Assembly (NCBI RefSeq): GCF_000750635.1
Contig: NZ_CCDM010000003.1
Span: 459,121-523,120 of the forward strand
DNA from: Oceanobacillus jeddahensis
GTDB lineage: Bacteria > Bacillota > Bacilli > Bacillales > Amphibacillaceae
Direction of reading: 5' to 3'
DNA length: 64,000 nucleotides
In this document: in pieces, positions 18,224 to 28,582 of the stretch
Layout of the letters: every line of letters starts with the position of its first letter
How positions within the stretch are numbered: position 1 is the first letter of the stretch
Notes under the pieces: generated by a model
What the model saw: only the letters and a program-made list of their open reading frames with translations
Database searches by the model: none
What the model was told of the DNA's origin: nothing
Program-made: the position numbers and the translations under genes

Positions 18224-20653
18224 TTATGAACGGACATACGATCCAAATTGATTATTTACTTTTTCAATAATCGCTTGATAAGAAGCATCAACTTCATCAT
18301 CTTTTAGCGTTCGGCTTGGGTCCTGATACAGAAGACGGTAGGCTACAGATTTTTTCCCTTCTTCCATATGCTCTCCTTGATATACATCAAATATAGACAC
18401 TTCTTTGACTAAAGGAACTCCTTCTTCCTCGATAACTACTTGAACGTCTCCAGCAGGAACATCACTATCCAAAATAAAGGCAATATCTCTCGTTACAGAT
18501 GGATAACGCGGGATATCCGTAAAACTAGGTGCTGCCTGATGTGCAGAAAATACAGGTTCCAAATCTATTTCAAATACATACGTTTCCTTCACATCAAAAT
18601 CTTTTGCAACTAATGGATGAACTTGACCGACATAGCCAATTCCTTTGCCATTTATCCTGATTTCTGCACAACGTCCTGGATGCATATCTTCCATTTTTGT
18701 CTGTACAAAAGAAACATTTAACTCTAAATGCGCAAATAAGCCTTCCACAATTCCTTTGGCTACATAAAAATCAACGGGCTTCTTTTCCTGCTGCCATGGA
18801 TGATTATGCCATAAACCTGTCAGTGCCCCAGCAACATGCAAATTCTCAATTGGTTGTTTGGCGATTACTTCTTCTTTTGAAATAAAAACTTTTCCAATTT
18901 CATAATAAGCTAAATCAGTTTGGGTTCTAGCTACATTATGCTGTAATACACGAAGCATTTCTGGTGTCAGACTTAAGCGAAGGTGACTGTGTTCTTCACT
19001 CATCGGCATCGCCAAACCAACAGGATAAGCAGTTTGATCATCTATATCAGGTGTCAGGAAACGCGTAGCATCCCGCTTATTCGTTAAAGAATAAGTTAAT
19101 GTTTCCATTAGTCCGGCACTTGATAAATAATTTTTAATTTCCCGCTGTAATAACTGGATATCTGTTAATCCACCAGCCTGTACCCAGCCTTGTGGAATGG
19201 TGTACGGTAGATGATCGTACCCATAAATACGGATAACTTCTTCTAAAATATCCTCAAAAATAGAAATATCCTGTCGGCGTGTTGGTACTTGAACCACAAT
19301 TTCTTCCCCGTTTTTGCTGAACTCAAATTGCAGTCGTTTGAGAACAGAAGTAACCTCTTCCTCTTCTAATTCCATTCCTAAGCGTTGATTTATTTTTGCC
19401 GTAGTAATCGTAACAGACTTCTCTGATTTACCCAACTCATCAACTTCTGCCACGCCACTAGCTACTTTTCCGTTAGCATATTTTTGTAACAGGCTGCACG
19501 CACGCATCCCAGCACGTTTCACACGATTAGGGTCAATACCTTTTTCAAAGCGAGTACTTGAATCACTTCGAAGTCCTGTTTGTTTGACAGTATGGCGTAC
19601 AGAAACAGAATCAAAATAAGCTGCCTCTAATAAGATATTTGTTGTTTCTTCCGTTACCTCAGAATTTGCTCCCCCCATTACTCCAGCTAAAGCAACAGGT
19701 TCTTTGCCATTCGTGATAACAAGGTTGTTTTCATTTAAATGGCGCTCCTGATCATCGAGTGTAACCATTGTCTCGTTTTCTTTCGCTTGACGAATGACTA
19801 CCTCTTTCGATCCGAACCTGTCATAATCAAACGCATGTAACGGCTGCCCATATTCTAATAGTACAAAGTTGGTAATATCTACAACATTATTAATTGGGCG
19901 GATTCCTGATGCCATTAAATAATTTCGCATCCATAATGGTGCTGGCTTTATTTCCACATCTCTTATCACAAAAGCACCGTAGTATGGATTATTTTCAATG
20001 GAATCAATTTTTACGTCAATGTAGTCTTTCACTTGTAAAGATTCATCAGTAGTTAGACTCTCCTCAGGCAGGTCGATCGGCTGATTTAAAATAGCTGCTA
20101 CTTCATACGCAACGCCTAACATACTTAAAGCATCTGGACGGTTTGCTAATACATCTAAATCTAAAATAGCATCATCCAAATTTAATAATTCCTGTACAGG
20201 TGTACCAATCTCTGCATTTTCAGGGAAAACGAAGATACCTTCTGCGACATCTGCAGGAATATATTTTTCCTCTAATCCAAGCTCTTGTAAAGAACAAATC
20301 ATACCATTTGATTCAACCCCACGCAGCTTTACCTTTTTAATTTTCATTCCATTCGGAAGCTTAGCGCCAGGCTTTGCAACGGCTACCTTCTGTCCCTTCC
20401 CAACATTTGGCGCTCCACAGATGATTTGCAAGGTCTCTTCTCCTACATCCACCTGACATAAATTTAATTTATCTGCATCTGGGTGCTGCTCACAGGTTTT
20501 CACATATCCAACAACAATATTTTCGGAGCTGGAAGCCAGATACTCCACTCCTTCTACTTCAATCCCAGAACGCGTTATTTTTTCTGCTAATGCTTCTGGT
20601 GTTACATGATCTAAATTGACATAATTTCGTAACCAATTATAAGAAACAAGCAT
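18224..20653 (-). CDS. pheT: Phenylalanyl-tRNA synthetase beta subunit
   Basis: 809 residues, the editing subunit of the alpha2-beta2 enzyme that charges tRNA-Phe. In order: N-terminal tRNA-binding (EMAP-like) domain (about 40-150, with HPDADKLNLCQVDVG and CGAPNV), B3/4 editing domain, B5 domain (about 405-480), the catalytic-like core, and the C-terminal ferredoxin-fold anticodon-binding domain (YPSVTRDIAFILD...SVAYRLLYQ). It starts 20 bases after pheS, so the two form one operon under the T-box leader. Confidence 0.98.
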   Translation of the reverse strand: MLVSYNWLRNYVNLDHVTPEALAEKITRSGIEVEGVEYLASSSENIVVGYVKTCEQHPDADKLNLCQVDVGEETLQIICGAPNVGKGQKVAVAKPGAKLPNGMKIKKVKLRGVESNGMICSLQELGLEEKYIPADVAEGIFVFPENAEIGTPVQELLNLDDAILDLDVLANRPDALSMLGVAYEVAAILNQPIDLPEESLTTDESLQVKDYIDVKIDSIENNPYYGAFVIRDVEIKPAPLWMRNYLMASGIRPINNVVDITNFVLLEYGQPLHAFDYDRFGSKEVVIRQAKENETMVTLDDQERHLNENNLVITNGKEPVALAGVMGGANSEVTEETTNILLEAAYFDSVSVRHTVKQTGLRSDSSTRFEKGIDPNRVKRAGMRACSLLQKYANGKVASGVAEVDELGKSEKSVTITTAKINQRLGMELEEEEVTSVLKRLQFEFSKNGEEIVVQVPTRRQDISIFEDILEEVIRIYGYDHLPYTIPQGWVQAGGLTDIQLLQREIKNYLSSAGLMETLTYSLTNKRDATRFLTPDIDDQTAYPVGLAMPMSEEHSHLRLSLTPEMLRVLQHNVARTQTDLAYYEIGKVFISKEEVIAKQPIENLHVAGALTGLWHNHPWQQEKKPVDFYVAKGIVEGLFAHLELNVSFVQTKMEDMHPGRCAEIRINGKGIGYVGQVHPLVAKDFDVKETYVFEIDLEPVFSAHQAAPSFTDIPRYPSVTRDIAFILDSDVPAGDVQVVIEEEGVPLVKEVSIFDVYQGEHMEEGKKSVAYRLLYQDPSRTLKDDEVDASYQAIIEKVNNQFGSYVRS

Positions 20654-20673
20654 GTACTCTCCTCCTTTTTCAC

Positions 20674-21708
20674 TTACGCTTGATGATATTGTGACAAGAA
20701 ACGAATATCATTCGTATAAAAATGACGAATGTCGTTTACCCCATATTTCAGCATTGCAATGCGTTCCTGCCCCATTCCAAATGCAAACCCGCTATAAATA
20801 GATGAATCATAACCGCTCATTTCTAATACACGCGGATGAACCATTCCACCACCTAGAATTTCAATCCAGCCGGTATTTTTACAAACAGAGCATCCTTTAC
20901 CATTACAAACCTTACAGGATACATCCATTTCAACAGATGGCTCAGTAAACGGGAAGAAAGATGGACGCAAACGAATCTCACGGTCTTCTCCAAACATTTT
21001 TTTCGCAAATACATCCAGCGTTCCTTTTAGATCACTTAACGTAATATTTTTATCGACAACTAACCCTTCAATCTGTCTAAATTGATGCGAATGCGTTGCA
21101 TCATCTGTATCACGTCGATACACCTTTCCTGGACAAATCATTTTAATTGGACGTTTCCCTTGATACGCTTCCATCGTCCGAGCTTGCACAGGTGATGTTT
21201 GTGTGCGTAAAAGCAATTCATTAGTAATAAAGAAAGTGTCCTGCATATCTCGTGCCGGGTGGTTTTTTGGTAAATTTAATTTTTCGAAATTGTAGTGATC
21301 TGTTTCCACTTCCGGGCCTTCTTTTACTTCATAGCCCATACCGATAAATAAATCCTCAATTTCTTCCATAATACTCGTTAATAAATGTCTGCCACCGACA
21401 TGGACTGGATTTCCAGGCAGTGTCACATCGATTGTTTCTGTTTCCAGCTGCTGATTTAAAGCTTCTCTTTCTAATTTTTCTGTTTTACCATCCAATGCCT
21501 CTGTAATAGTTTCACGGACATTATTGGCAAGCTCGCCAATAACCGGGCGTTCTTCTTTAGATAATTTCCCCATACCACGAAGAACAGTAGTTAAAGAGCC
21601 TTTTTTTCCTAGATATTTCACTTTCATCTCTTGTAAAGCTTGACTGTCTTCTGCTTTTTCAATAGCCGCAAGAGCTTCACGCTTAATCGCCTGCAATTCT
21701 TCTTTCAT
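20674..21708 (-). CDS. pheS: Phenylalanyl-tRNA synthetase alpha subunit
   Basis: 344 residues. Class II catalytic subunit: N-terminal coiled-coil arm (1-90), motif 1 around [17 protein letters not shown], motif 2 region [15 protein letters not shown], a CxxC-x-C-x-x-C cluster in [31 protein letters not shown], and motif 3 [22 protein letters not shown]. First gene of pheS-pheT. Expression is predicted to be controlled by the T-box element upstream, which responds to uncharged tRNA-Phe. Confidence 0.98.
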   Translation of the reverse strand: MKEELQAIKREALAAIEKAEDSQALQEMKVKYLGKKGSLTTVLRGMGKLSKEERPVIGELANNVRETITEALDGKTEKLEREALNQQLETETIDVTLPGNPVHVGGRHLLTSIMEEIEDLFIGMGYEVKEGPEVETDHYNFEKLNLPKNHPARDMQDTFFITNELLLRTQTSPVQARTMEAYQGKRPIKMICPGKVYRRDTDDATHSHQFRQIEGLVVDKNITLSDLKGTLDVFAKKMFGEDREIRLRPSFFPFTEPSVEMDVSCKVCNGKGCSVCKNTGWIEILGGGMVHPRVLEMSGYDSSIYSGFAFGMGQERIAMLKYGVNDIRHFYTNDIRFLSQYHQA

Positions 21709-21765
21709 CGCGCTAAATACCTCCTTTTAATACTTTCCTGTTTTGATGGACTTTTTTGAACGCAA

Positions 21766-22073
21766 AAAAGCTCCGTCTCCAAAAAAAGGGACGAAGCTAT
21801 ATGGTCGCGGTACCACCCTTGTTGACTGGATAAAACCTATCCAATCCAACTCTTGCCTCGTAACGGATGGCGTCCGAATCACCTTTACATTAATCGATGG
21901 TCCAAGTGTCCGCTCCAGAGTGAAATGTAATCAACCTAAATGATAGAAATGCTTGCAGTCAAGGCATCTCCTCCCTAAATCATTTGTACAGGTGGTTACT
22001 TACTCTTTCATTGCGTTTGGTTGTTGGTTCTTTTTATGGGAAAAAGAACATATCATTTATTTTATGATGGATT
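21766..22073 (-). promoter_or_regulatory. T-box leader of pheST (Phe)
   Basis: The reverse strand carries the T-box antiterminator motif AGGGTGGTACCGCG (21806-21819) followed by a terminator: the arm with AGCTTCGTCC, a T-rich loop, GGAGACGGAGCT and TTTTTT (to about 21768). Upstream the stem I region holds the AGGGAGGAGATG-like block and CTCTGGAGCGG. In the specifier position, TTC (a Phe codon, 21922-21924) precedes A-CTCT-GGAGC with the same spacing as ACC in the thrS leader. High uncharged tRNA-Phe should allow read-through. Confidence 0.93.
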
Positions 22074-22079
22074 ACAGTT

Positions 22080-22108
22080 ATTATAGAAAAATTATCGCTC
22101 CATTGCAA
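22080..22108 (-). promoter_or_regulatory. Promoter of pheST leader
   Basis: TTGCAA (22103-22108) and TATAAT (22080-22085) on the reverse strand are 17 bases apart, just beyond the ysgA stop. The transcript would start near 22073 and contain the full T-box. Confidence 0.8.
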
Positions 22109-22110
22109 GG

Positions 22111-22857
22111 CTAATTCTTTAAATAATATAGCAAGATGCCTGCTGCAATGCTGACATTTAATGATTCAGCTTTGCCAAGGATCGGAATGGTTACACGTTC
22201 ATCTGCTGTTTCCAATAAGGATTCCTTTACACCAGCACCTTCATTCCCAAAGATAATTGCTGTTTTTGGTGGAATAGACAATTCTTTGTAATTCTCCGCT
22301 TTTTCTAAAGCAGTTGCCCAGATATTATAATCCGCTTCTTTCAGTCGGGCCGCCGCCTCCTCCACATCAGCATGCATAATAGGCAGATGGAAGATAGATC
22401 CCTGTGTGGCACGAATAACTTTATCATTATACAAATCGACACATCCGTCGCCAAGGATAATTCCCTCAGTACCGGCAGCATCCGCAGTACGTATTATTGT
22501 TCCTAAATTCCCAGGGTCTTGAATAGCATCTAATAAAACAATTACTTCCCCACTCACTCCATCTTCTTTTTTCATTTCCACTACAGCCATAATTCCTTGT
22601 GGAGATGCAGTAAAAGAAAGTTCTTTAAATACTTGCTTCGTCACTTTTATAATGGGAACATTGTCCGCTGCTTCCGGAACAGAAGCCTCTTCCGAAATAA
22701 TAATTTCTTTTGTAACCCAGTTACTTACAAGTGCTTCTTCTATTAAATGTGTACCTTCAATCAAGAAAGTATTCGTTTGCTTTCGATATTTTCTTTGATG
22801 TAATTTTTTTAAAGTCTTTATTTTCTCATTCTTTACAGATGTAATCACAATATTCAT
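22111..22857 (-). CDS. ysgA: TrmH/SpoU family RNA 2'-O-methyltransferase (YsgA)
   Basis: About 248 residues. N-terminal substrate-binding domain (FLIEGTHLIEEAL) and C-terminal SPOUT knot with the three signature motifs: LDAIQDPGNLGTIIRTADAAG (motif 1), AIIFGNEGAGV (motif 2) and IPILGKAESLNVSIAAGILLY (motif 3). Methylates ribose of rRNA or tRNA using SAM; the target nucleotide cannot be told from this sequence. ATG at 22857 is preferred over a TTG three codons upstream because it gives the standard N-terminus. Divergent from sspI, the same arrangement as in B. subtilis. Confidence 0.92.
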   Translation of the reverse strand: MNIVITSVKNEKIKTLKKLHQRKYRKQTNTFLIEGTHLIEEALVSNWVTKEIIISEEASVPEAADNVPIIKVTKQVFKELSFTASPQGIMAVVEMKKEDGVSGEVIVLLDAIQDPGNLGTIIRTADAAGTEGIILGDGCVDLYNDKVIRATQGSIFHLPIMHADVEEAAARLKEADYNIWATALEKAENYKELSIPPKTAIIFGNEGAGVKESLLETADERVTIPILGKAESLNVSIAAGILLYYLKN

Positions 22858-22887
22858 CCTATCCAATTTTAAATTCTATCTACATCA

Positions 22888-22917
22888 TACATAAATTCAC
22901 AACTTATGGTCAAACTA
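22888..22917 (+). promoter_or_regulatory. Putative SigG-type forespore promoter of sspI
   Basis: TACATA (22888-22893), 17 bases, then CAAACTA (22911-22917). Each box has one mismatch to the known SigG consensus (TGMATA / CATNNTA). The position, about 34 bases before the sspI start, fits forespore expression of a small acid-soluble spore protein. Confidence 0.55.
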
Positions 22918-22950
22918 CGTTTAATATCACAAATAAAGGAGTGAATGGTG

Positions 22951-23166
22951 ATGGATTTAAATATCCGTAAAGCAATTTACGCAAACATATCAAATAATGA
23001 TCAAGAACAATTAGAGGCAACTATTGTTGACGCAATTAATAATGGTGAAGAAAAAATGCTGCCTGGTCTTGGAGTACTTTTTGAACTGATTTGGAACCAT
23101 TCGGATGAGGAAGAGAAAAAGGAAATGATCTCTTCTTTAGAAACAGGAATACAAACCGATTTATAA
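22951..23166 (+). CDS. sspI: Small acid-soluble spore protein I
   Basis: 71-residue forespore protein: [16 protein letters not shown] at the start and the conserved [20 protein letters not shown] core in the middle, matching SspI. It shows that the organism sporulates. AAAGGAG lies upstream; the ATG at 22951 gives a nine-base spacing and the known N-terminus, while an ATG six bases earlier is too near the ribosome site. Single gene with its own terminator. Confidence 0.95.
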   Translation: MDLNIRKAIYANISNNDQEQLEATIVDAINNGEEKMLPGLGVLFELIWNHSDEEEKKEMISSLETGIQTDL

Positions 23167-23208
23167 TGATTAAAAGCTAAAAGGACTTTGTACAAAAATG
23201 ATTGCTCC

Positions 23209-23247
23209 AAAAACATACCACTTCTTAAAAGGAGCTGGTATGTTTTT
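23209..23247 (+). terminator. Terminator of sspI
   Basis: Arms AAAAACATACCA (23209-23220) and TGGTATGTTTTT (23236-23247) are perfect over 12 bp, followed by GCTTTTT. Confidence 0.85.
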
Positions 23248-23343
23248 GCTTTTTATCAGGAAAGAAACATGATTGGTTTCAGAAACGTTGACAAGGTTCC
23301 CTATGTCTTTTAGAAATCGTTGAATCCGGCATATCCTTATGTA

Positions 23344-24072
23344 CTCAATTTCCGCACATTAAAACGTAACTTCATTTCCATAGAAGCAGAAGTGGATTGT
23401 TTCTTAGATAACTACTTTGACAAAGAATAAAAAGTGAAGTGTAAAGTGTAAGGCGACCGCTGCGGCGGACCGTTTTGCTTTCCGACGTACAACGGTTTTT
23501 GATGGGGCGAGTAATCGCAGCCCCAACCCCAGGACGTTGCGACTTTAATCTGCCTAGGGGCACGCTCTTCAACTAACTTTTGCCAAGAAGTGCACTTGGC
23601 AAAAGTGGATCTTCAGATGGTGCTGATCCCTCAGGAGTCAAAACGGTCTGCCTCCGCTAGTGAGGTATTCTCTACGTGGAATAGCTGAACAAAAAAGGTA
23701 GATCAGACAGAAAAGATTTTTTGTGGTGCATGGTAAAAATGTTCGGCAATGATTTCTTTTTGTGTATGAAAGTTATTCCCTGTATTTCATGTCCATGCTG
23801 TCATGATTCGAACTGCTAAACCAAAACATTTAAAATATCGGAATGATCGTGTCATCAAGCGATAGAGATACTATTTCGTCCACCCCAACAGGATGTTATT
23901 TCTTATATTCGCTGTAGAATCCTAATTAAGCGGAGTGGTTGGCTGCAGCGGAGCTATGCACTATCATTCGTTCAAAAAAAGCTGATTTAACTAAAAAGCA
24001 AGCACAATAAAGAAGAACTTGATAATCCTGAAACAGCAAGATATATGCTTATTTTTAGGTACGAAAATTGAG
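23344..24072 (+). mobile_element. MITE-like element, copy B (729 bp)
   Basis: Same orientation as copy A. Ends: left CTCAATTTCCGCACATTA, right (reverse complement) CTCAATTTTCGTACCTAA. Exact 7-bp flanking direct repeat TTATGTA at 23337-23343 and 24073-24079. Contains the CGGACCGTTTTG palindrome arms with a 73-bp cassette (23482-23554) inserted directly after the left arm, and lacks the second palindrome of copy A. No coding frame is credible. Confidence 0.8.
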
Positions 24073-24079
24073 TTATGTA

Positions 24080-24567
24080 AATAACATACAAACAAATATA
24101 AGGTTTTCTGACACGGTTAAAAGTATATAAAGTCTGGATATGCAGTTTAGAGTAAGTGAAAACAAGATTTAAATTAATTTCTTCTGTGAATTCGACAAAT
24201 TTAGTAAACTTTGAAACCTTTTCTGGTTTCGCTCCGTAGAAAATAATAGAATAAAAGAAAGCAAGTTTTGTCGAATAACCTGTTCTCAACCTGTTTATTC
24301 TTGTTTCAAAAAGGGAATAGCTAAACAAGCTTGGCCATAGTTAATAAGGTTTAAGAACTGTTTGACTACTGATTCCTTTAATGTTATAACAAATTAGGGT
24401 CATTTTTCATATTATAAATTTTTTGATTCTAAATCTCAGCTGTTGAATATAATTTATAGTATGAAAAGAGATACAGTAGCCTGGCAAAACTACATATGCT
24501 GAGCTTTTATTGATCATTCTAAAATGTGCAAATTGCGCAAATATAGTTTTAAGAAAGGAGCATGACT
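24080..24567. other. AT-rich gene-free stretch before the ABC-2 cluster
   Basis: About 490 bases with no supported gene. A reverse-strand open frame of just over 100 codons spans part of it but overlaps the end of element copy B and has no start signal, so it is not taken as real. The promoter of the following operon should be near 24430-24540, where TATAAT occurs at 24448 but no well-spaced -35 is seen. Confidence 0.4.
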
Positions 24568-26169
24568 TTGGTGGAAAATAATAATGATGAACAACCAAAG
24601 AAAAAAGGTTTATCTAAAGGAATTATTGCTATTATTATTGCTGTAATCGTCCTTGCCGGCGGAGGTGCAGCTGCATTCTTTCTAACAGCATCTACTCCAA
24701 AAGCAACGTATTTCCAAGCTGAGAAAAATTCGATTGAACAACTGCAAGATTTTATGGAGACAAGATATGAGGATGAATATAATTGGTATGAACAGTCCAT
24801 AGAAAATCCTGTTTCACAAAATGTTAGCCTCGGTTTAAACTTAGAAGGGCTTGAAACTCAAGGCCTTATTGACCCTCAAATGTCAGCGATGATTTCGAAC
24901 GCTGAACTTGCATTCAATACGGAGACAGACATGGAAAACAAACAGGCTTACGGAGAGGTATCCTTAAATGTTGCCGGGATGAACTTAGACGGCATTACTG
25001 GTTATGTGGAAGGATCTGATTTGTATACAGAGCTGCCTTTCCTGGAAGAAGTACTTATGATTTCTGACGAAGATATTGGCAGTGTATTAGCTGAAATGGA
25101 TCCGTATATGTTTACAGGTAATGAGCAGTTAGGTATTGAAGAGCTTATGTTTGAAAATGATGGCAGCCTATTGACAGAAGAAGAAAAAGAATACATCCAG
25201 GACGAATATCTCATGTTCATTTACGATGAACTTCCTGATGATTCATTCGAAAGTGAAAATGAAGATGTCGAAGTAAATGGTGATTCAATTAGTGCTGAGA
25301 AAATTACGATGAACCTTTCCGAAGAGGAATTTAAATCTGTTATCACTTCTGTCTTAGAAAAAATGAAGGGTGACGAAGAGTTCCAAGAAATCTTACAAAA
25401 TCAGTTTGAAAGAACTGCTGCTGCACCCCTTGAAGATCCTGAAGTAATACAACAGCAGATTGATGAAGTTTTAGCAGAATTTGACAGCTCCATAGATCAA
25501 GGTATTGAAGCTGTTGAAAGCTTCCAGTTCCCTGACGGGATTCAATCTACCCTTTGGGTATCTGATGACAAAGTTGTTCAACGTGACTTCTCTATCAGTC
25601 TAGCACCTGAAGGCGAAGAACCAGTTCCGTTCTCTTTATCTGGCGGACAATTATTTAATGATGACCAAATTTATTTTGATCATACAATAATGATGGGTAA
25701 TGAAGACATGGAAATTTCCATTGGATTAGATGGTGATTTCCAAGGTACCGGAGATACAGTTACAGATAATGCAAACCTTAATTTTGTACTCGACGATGGC
25801 TATATGCCGTTTGAAATCACTGGTACGTATACCGGCGATGAATCATTAGACGGCTCTACCCGTAATTTCGACCGCCAGCTGCAATTTACGGTAGATAACG
25901 ACACCATTAATCTTGGCTGGACTGGTGATTCTACTTACGATGGTGACCAAATGAGCTCAAACAATAATATTGCATTAGATTTCCCTGGTTACATTGATAA
26001 TGTTTCCATGGACATTAATTCTGAAGGGGCAGTTATTGACGCTGTCGAAGGTGTCGATACATCAAATGTCGTTGACCTTGGTTCCATGTCTGCTGAAGAG
26101 CTGCAACAATACTTTGAAGGTGACTTTAACAGCCAGCTTGAGCAATGGTTAATGCAATTTGGATTATAA
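24568..26169 (+). CDS. Large acidic membrane-anchored protein of an ABC-2 cluster
   Basis: 533 residues. A short Lys-rich cytosolic tail (QPKKKGLSK) is followed by one membrane helix (GIIAIIIAVIVLAGGGAAAF, about 17-40). A long, strongly acidic extracytoplasmic part comes next, with few Lys/Arg and many Asp/Glu, rich in beta-strand-like repeats. There are no catalytic motifs and no Cys-lipobox. AAAGGAG sits seven bases before a TTG at 24568; the ATG six bases earlier is too near it. I do not recognise the family with certainty. First gene of a four-gene same-strand run with two ABC-2 permeases and an ATPase, so it may be the substrate-binding, receptor or partner protein of that exporter. Confidence 0.85.
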   Translation: MVENNNDEQPKKKGLSKGIIAIIIAVIVLAGGGAAAFFLTASTPKATYFQAEKNSIEQLQDFMETRYEDEYNWYEQSIENPVSQNVSLGLNLEGLETQGLIDPQMSAMISNAELAFNTETDMENKQAYGEVSLNVAGMNLDGITGYVEGSDLYTELPFLEEVLMISDEDIGSVLAEMDPYMFTGNEQLGIEELMFENDGSLLTEEEKEYIQDEYLMFIYDELPDDSFESENEDVEVNGDSISAEKITMNLSEEEFKSVITSVLEKMKGDEEFQEILQNQFERTAAAPLEDPEVIQQQIDEVLAEFDSSIDQGIEAVESFQFPDGIQSTLWVSDDKVVQRDFSISLAPEGEEPVPFSLSGGQLFNDDQIYFDHTIMMGNEDMEISIGLDGDFQGTGDTVTDNANLNFVLDDGYMPFEITGTYTGDESLDGSTRNFDRQLQFTVDNDTINLGWTGDSTYDGDQMSSNNNIALDFPGYIDNVSMDINSEGAVIDAVEGVDTSNVVDLGSMSAEELQQYFEGDFNSQLEQWLMQFGL

Positions 26170-26216
26170 GCTGACCTTGAAACGATTGAATTAGAAAGAA
26201 AAGAGTGTGCATAGTC

Positions 26217-27440
26217 ATGATTTTTTTAAAGCAGACTGGGCTTTTTATTAAAAATCATATAAGGCAACTTAAGAGGAAGTGGTATTCACTTCCTCTTCTT
26301 TTCATATTTCCACTGCTTTTAACAGGACTTATGATGGTTATTGTTGTCAGTTTTTTTTCCCAGGATGAAAATGAAGCCATTCAATTAGGTTTAGTTGATT
26401 TAGATAACTCAACAGAAACAGAAATGATGGTTCAATTATTAGAACAATCCTCAGGCTTTATTGATTTTTTAGAAGTCCATGAATTACCAGAGGAAGAAGC
26501 CATTGAACAGATTGAATTAAATCATTTAAGTACATATATCGCTTTTCCAAGCGGGTTTATCCAGGATTTATATCAGGGACACTCGGTTGAAGTTCCTATC
26601 GTCGGAAACAGAAAGCAGCAGCTGGAAAGCTACATGATTAATGAAACGTTACAAAGCGTGATACGGCATATCCGCTCCTCACAAGCAAATATACTGACCA
26701 TCAATTATTATGCAAAACAGTTTCAAATGGACGATGAAGAAAGAAATGATTTTGTTTTTGAACAGTTTCAGGACTTTCTTATGTATACGGTCGGCAGAGA
26801 TCAAGTAATAAAGGAACGAACTTTATCTAATCAGGCAAGTTCCTCCCCTATCGCTTATTTTAGCTTAGGAAGCTGGTTTATCATTAGCAGTCTTTGGCTC
26901 TTTTCATTATATTACTTTTTTACAAAAGAAAATCCGCCATTGCTCAGCCAGCGTATTCAATTGTATGGAGCTACGCTGCTTAGGCAAATGCTCGCTAAAA
27001 TAGTGGTTACTTGTATGTTGTCTCTTACTTTAGCGTATCTTTCCTTTTTCACATTACTTCATTTCTTAAATGTAGACTTGAATCAGGAAAATATTATTCG
27101 CACATTGATACTTATTGCAATTTATCAAGTTGGTTTTATTATTTCTTTAGCTATTTTTGAAGTACTTATTTCTTCTTTAAAACTAAGGCTGCTTGTCCAA
27201 ATACTATTCGTATCCATTTTGATATTATTTAGTGGTGCAATCATACCGACACTTTACTTACCATTAGGAATTCAAGATTATCTTTCCTACTCTTATGCTT
27301 ATAACAGCCTTTATTGGCTGCAGGAAATTATACTTAGCCAAAGACATTATGCAGAATATACTTCCAGCCTTCTGCTAATTGGTGTTCTGATATTTGTGTT
27401 ACTAGGACTATTAAGCTGGAAGGAGAAAAGAAACATATGA
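26217..27440 (+). CDS. ABC-2 type transporter permease (first)
   Basis: 407 residues. One N-terminal membrane helix (LPLLFIFPLLLTGLMMVIVV, about 22-43), an extracytoplasmic domain of about 165 residues, then five or six C-terminal helices (from SPIAYFSLGSWFIISSLWLF on). This is the ABC-2 (NatB/LnrM-like) layout used for drug, lipid or peptide export. The ATG at 26217 is chosen; a GTG four codons earlier is possible. Its stop overlaps the start of the next permease by four bases (ATGA), a sign of coupled translation. Substrate unknown. Confidence 0.88.
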   Translation: MIFLKQTGLFIKNHIRQLKRKWYSLPLLFIFPLLLTGLMMVIVVSFFSQDENEAIQLGLVDLDNSTETEMMVQLLEQSSGFIDFLEVHELPEEEAIEQIELNHLSTYIAFPSGFIQDLYQGHSVEVPIVGNRKQQLESYMINETLQSVIRHIRSSQANILTINYYAKQFQMDDEERNDFVFEQFQDFLMYTVGRDQVIKERTLSNQASSSPIAYFSLGSWFIISSLWLFSLYYFFTKENPPLLSQRIQLYGATLLRQMLAKIVVTCMLSLTLAYLSFFTLLHFLNVDLNQENIIRTLILIAIYQVGFIISLAIFEVLISSLKLRLLVQILFVSILILFSGAIIPTLYLPLGIQDYLSYSYAYNSLYWLQEIILSQRHYAEYTSSLLLIGVLIFVLLGLLSWKEKRNI

Positions 27441-28582
27441 TAGATATAATAACAACGCGTTGGCTGCATATGAAAAGACAACTCCTGTCGATATTATTTT
27501 GGATAGTCTTCCCTCTTCTCTTCACATGGATTCTGATATCTGGTACGGAACTGATCCAAGACCAAAGCGCCATTCCAGTTGGAATTATTTTAGAAGAGGA
27601 AACGGAAATGGCTGCTCAATTAAAAGAAAAGCTCGATTCCTCCGATTTAATTCGTGTAGTTGAAGTAGATAATGAAAACGAAGCAAGACAGCTGGTAGCG
27701 ACGCATGAATTAGATAGTGCATTTATTATTGAAGAAGGATATGCAGATGCAATCCAGACTGGTCAGCGAAATCAATTAGTTACAAGCTATCGGACAGATT
27801 TATCAATGGGCTATACACCAGTTGTTGAAATGATTGCTTCTTTTGTCCAGGAGGATAGTGGAAAATCAAAAACAGCATATACCGTTATGGATTTAGGGGA
27901 AGCCTTAAATAGTTCTTCTATCCCTTCTTTTGACGAGATAATCAATGAGATTTATTCCATTGAAGAAAGCGAAAACTTGATTTTTACGAATTTCCATTTA
28001 CTTGGTGAAGATAACGAAACAGATACAGGATTTTCTTTATTTCAAAATCCTTGGGGACTGTGGTCCATATTTACTCTTTTATCTACCTTCTTTTTATTTG
28101 ATTGGCTAATAAAAGAGAAAAACGCAATGGCTAGTATACGATTTACGTTTCATCGCTTTTCTTTTCAAGCCTATTTATTATATAATCTTCTTTTTTATAG
28201 TTTTGGTTTATTTGTATTAGATTTGCTTACATGGGGCGTTTTTTATGTTTTATATGATGAAGGCTTTTACTTAGCGCAATTTATTTATCTAGTCAGTTTT
28301 CGTTTAACCATTTGTATGCTGGTCTTCTTAATCGGATTAGCTTTTAAAAAACTGCTTCCCTACTATATAACTGCTATTATTATTTGTTTAATAACGATTA
28401 TTATTAGCGGAATTATATTACCGATGGACGCTATTTATGAAAACTATCCCTGGGTTGCTATTTTAAACCCATTAAGACAGGTTGTTTACGAAGAAGTATG
28501 GAGCGGTTGGACAATTATTGCACCTATTTGTTTAATCGTTTGGTATGTGAAAGGAGTTTTTAATCATGCAGCTGGAAATTGA
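27437..28582 (+). CDS. ABC-2 type transporter permease (second)
   Basis: 381 residues with the same topology as its neighbour: a helix at about 14-32, an extracytoplasmic domain to about 200, then about six helices. The two permeases probably form a heterodimer with the ATPase encoded next. GGAGAAAAG lies upstream. The gene begins inside the previous stop codon and ends 17 bases inside the ATPase gene, so the three are tightly coupled. Similar paired half-permeases occur in linearmycin and Nat-type exporters, but no specific substrate can be named. Confidence 0.88.
   Translation: MIDIITTRWLHMKRQLLSILFWIVFPLLFTWILISGTELIQDQSAIPVGIILEEETEMAAQLKEKLDSSDLIRVVEVDNENEARQLVATHELDSAFIIEEGYADAIQTGQRNQLVTSYRTDLSMGYTPVVEMIASFVQEDSGKSKTAYTVMDLGEALNSSSIPSFDEIINEIYSIEESENLIFTNFHLLGEDNETDTGFSLFQNPWGLWSIFTLLSTFFLFDWLIKEKNAMASIRFTFHRFSFQAYLLYNLLFYSFGLFVLDLLTWGVFYVLYDEGFYLAQFIYLVSFRLTICMLVFLIGLAFKKLLPYYITAIIICLITIIISGIILPMDAIYENYPWVAILNPLRQVVYEEVWSGWTIIAPICLIVWYVKGVFNHAAGN

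Noticed and set aside
23987-24328. Reverse-strand frame of 113 codons after element copy B
   Set aside because: It overlaps the element end, has no ribosome site, and the residues are those of AT-rich noise; no family pattern.
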